Shown piece by piece: positions 62,564-64,000 of a stretch of DNA of 64,000 bases. The stretch comes from JANQPX01 sp965204405 (GTDB lineage: Bacteria > Pseudomonadota > Alphaproteobacteria > Geminicoccales > Geminicoccaceae), in assembly GCA_965204405.1 (NCBI GenBank), contig CBDBEN010000003.1:620001-684000 (forward strand). Direction: 5' to 3'. Under the pieces are notes generated by a model. It saw only the letters and a list, made by a program, of their open reading frames with translations. It did not search any database and was not told the origin of the DNA. Numbering within the stretch: the first letter of the stretch is position 1; each line of letters begins with the position of its first letter. The position numbers and the translations under genes are program-made.

Positions 62564-62995
62564 TTAGAAAGGTTTGAAAACGGCCAGAAACACGATGCCC
62601 AAGAGCAGCACCGTCGGCGCTTCGTTGAACCAGCGAAACCAAGTTTCGCTGGCTGGCCGTTCATCATTCGCAAAAGCTCTGACATAGCGCGCCATAACCA
62701 TATGACAGGCTGCCAATGCCACCACGAATAAGGTTTTGAGGTGTAACCAAGCCTCGGTCCACTGAGCTTGTATGACTCCGAGAGAGATTCCAAAGAGCAG
62801 AGATGCCAGCATGGCTGGCGTCATAATCGCCTTCAATAGGCGCCGCTCCATGATCTTGAAAGTGTCAGAAGCCTCCGTTCCCGTTGCCACCTTGCTATGG
62901 TAGACGAACAATCGAGGCATGTAGAGCAGAGCCGCCATCCAAGCGACAATCGCTACAATATGCAGCGCTTTCAACCAGAGTGCCAGATCATTCAT
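62564..62995 (-). CDS. hemJ: Protoporphyrinogen oxidase HemJ
   Basis: HemJ is the membrane protoporphyrinogen IX oxidase of bacteria lacking HemG and HemY. The 143-residue protein has four membrane helices. Its N-terminus LWLKALHIVAIVAWMAALLY and LPRLFVYH-type element MPRLFVYHSKV, plus FRWFNEAPTVLLLGIVFLAV at the end, are family signatures, including the conserved His. It lies between hemE and rho, as in many alphaproteobacteria. Confidence 0.93.
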   Translation of the reverse strand: MNDLALWLKALHIVAIVAWMAALLYMPRLFVYHSKVATGTEASDTFKIMERRLLKAIMTPAMLASLLFGISLGVIQAQWTEAWLHLKTLFVVALAACHMVMARYVRAFANDERPASETWFRWFNEAPTVLLLGIVFLAVFKPF

Positions 62996-63039
62996 CTATC
63001 AGCAAGCGTCATCATGTCACAATGTTTGGGATATGAGAG

Positions 63040-64000
63040 TCAATGAGACCTAACGAAGTCAATCAGGCGCTTGACTGTGTCCGGGCTGGTCGGCGGCAAA
63101 ACCCCATGGCCGAGATTGAAGATGAATGGCCGCCCCTCAAACGTGTCTAGCAGATGCTTTGCAGCATTCAACATATCTTCGCCGCCTGAAAGCAATGCGA
63201 TCGGATCAAGATTGCCCTGAAGACACACTTTTTTCAGGGCACCATTCGCCCATTCGGGCGGCACCGTGGTATCAAGACTGACCCCATCTACTGGCACGCG
63301 CTCCAAGAACCGCTCGTAGAGGACGCCGGCACCCCTTGGAAAGGCAATAATCGGGATCTCGGGATGGACATCCTTGATGGCATGAACGATTCGGCCAATT
63401 GGCTGTTCACACCAGAGATGAAACTGATCCGGCGGCAAAACCCCAGCCCAGCTATCGAAAAGCTGCAGAACTTCTGCGCCAGCCTTTACCTGCGCCAGTA
63501 GGTAGTCCGTTGTTGCTTGGGTAACAAGGTCGATCAGCGCCGAGAAAGCTTCCGGATCCCGCCTTGCGAACAGCCTGGCTTCCTGAAACTCCTTCGAGCC
63601 GCCGCCCTCCACCATATAGGATGTGACCGTCCAGGGAGCACCGGCAAAACCGATCAAGGCTGTATCTCTGGGCAAGGTTTTGCGAAGACGGCGAATCGTT
63701 TCATAAACTGGAGATAGGTGCTGGTGAAGAGAACTGGCATTCAACCTGGAAACCGCACCGCCATCTCTTACGGTCTGAAGCTTTGGTCCTTCCCCTTCGA
63801 CAAAGTCCACGCCACAGCCAAGGGCATCCGCAATAACCAAAATATCGGAAAACAAGATGGCAGCATCGAACCCATAACGCCGTATCGGTTGAAGAGTCAC
63901 TTCGACAGCGAGCTCAGGCGTATAACAAAGCTCAAGAAAGCCTGAAACTTGACGTCTGATTTCCCGATATTCAGGAAGGTAACGTCCAGCTTGACGCATC
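63040..64000 (-). CDS. hemE: Uroporphyrinogen decarboxylase (5' end outside window)
   Basis: HemE converts uroporphyrinogen III to coproporphyrinogen III. About 319 residues are visible, beginning MRQAGRYLPEYREIRRQ, normally about residue 20-25 of the protein, so the true start lies just past the right edge. Motifs include AILFSDILVIADALG, GFAGAPWTVTSYMVEGGGSK and FNLGHGVLPPTSPDTVKRL. It heads hemE-hemJ-rho on the reverse strand. In relatives the chromosome origin lies close upstream of hemE. Confidence 0.95.
   Translation of the reverse strand, partial: MRQAGRYLPEYREIRRQVSGFLELCYTPELAVEVTLQPIRRYGFDAAILFSDILVIADALGCGVDFVEGEGPKLQTVRDGGAVSRLNASSLHQHLSPVYETIRRLRKTLPRDTALIGFAGAPWTVTSYMVEGGGSKEFQEARLFARRDPEAFSALIDLVTQATTDYLLAQVKAGAEVLQLFDSWAGVLPPDQFHLWCEQPIGRIVHAIKDVHPEIPIIAFPRGAGVLYERFLERVPVDGVSLDTTVPPEWANGALKKVCLQGNLDPIALLSGGEDMLNAAKHLLDTFEGRPFIFNLGHGVLPPTSPDTVKRLIDFVRSH

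Noticed and set aside
1..64000. tRNA, rRNA, CRISPR arrays, prophage or toxin-antitoxin modules
   Set aside because: Looked for throughout both strands; no cloverleaf, repeat-spacer pattern, phage structural gene or paired small toxin genes could be supported.

Overview
This window is chromosomal DNA of an alphaproteobacterium, most likely a Rhodospirillales-type lineage. The evidence is gene order and families: split b/b' ATP synthase subunits, a MucR regulator, Irr in place of a classical Fur, the run lnt-regulator-metK-trmB-rimP-nusA-ylxR-infB-rbfA-truB-rpsO-pnp, and the origin-proximal block hemE-hemJ-rho ... mnmE ... mnmG-rsmG-parA-parB with two perfect parS sites. Genus is not assignable by eye. 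The DNA is moderately GC-rich and densely coding. No rRNA, tRNA, CRISPR array or intact mobile element was seen.

Layout. 0-9.4 kb is accessory metabolism: a truncated ScfR/RamB-like regulator, a ketopantoate reductase-like enzyme, a LysE exporter remnant, an EamA transporter, a MAPEG protein, homocysteine S-methyltransferase, a DUF1127 protein, a c556-type cytochrome, an enolase-superfamily enzyme overlapping a beta-hydroxyacid dehydrogenase, LarB and a GST-like protein. 9.4-12 kb is the F0 operon atpI-atpB-atpE-atpF'-atpF. 12.0-13.1 kb holds a decayed IS5-type transposase tail. 13.1-32.4 kb is an almost unbroken run of translation, RNA and envelope housekeeping genes: tusA-like, mucR, miaB, phoH, ybeY, corC, lnt, XRE regulator, metK, trmB, rimP, nusA, ylxR, infB, rbfA, truB, rpsO, pnp.

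32.5-38.1 kb carries a YrpB-like flavin oxidoreductase, Irr, an M23 peptidase, two methyltransferases and an MBL-fold hydrolase. 38.2-42.9 kb is a sugar-acid island: a 2-hydroxyacid dehydrogenase, gluconate 5-dehydrogenase, L-idonate 5-dehydrogenase, a LacI regulator and gluconokinase, with a GntR-type operator between the divergent genes. Together they would route idonate, 5-ketogluconate and probably 2-ketogluconate to 6-phosphogluconate. 43.2-50.5 kb has an HMG-CoA lyase/CoA-transferase pair, a degenerate GGDEF protein, rsmD, an N-carbamoyl-D-amino acid hydrolase, an altronate/galactarate dehydratase-like enzyme and a DUF3047 protein. 50.6-64 kb is the origin-proximal block, interrupted by a DUF255/thioredoxin-fold protein and a LysR regulator divergent from a small protein.

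Nothing here looks like a wholly new system. The points most worth a second look are: NusA with an extra C-terminal helix-hairpin-helix module normally seen on NuoE; phoH whose only plausible start is CTG inside the miaB stop; a terminator-like hairpin directly before rimP; an Arg/Pro-rich N-terminal extension on Rho; a Gly where an enolase-superfamily metal ligand is expected; larB without larC or larE nearby; and a parS site encoding part of RsmG.
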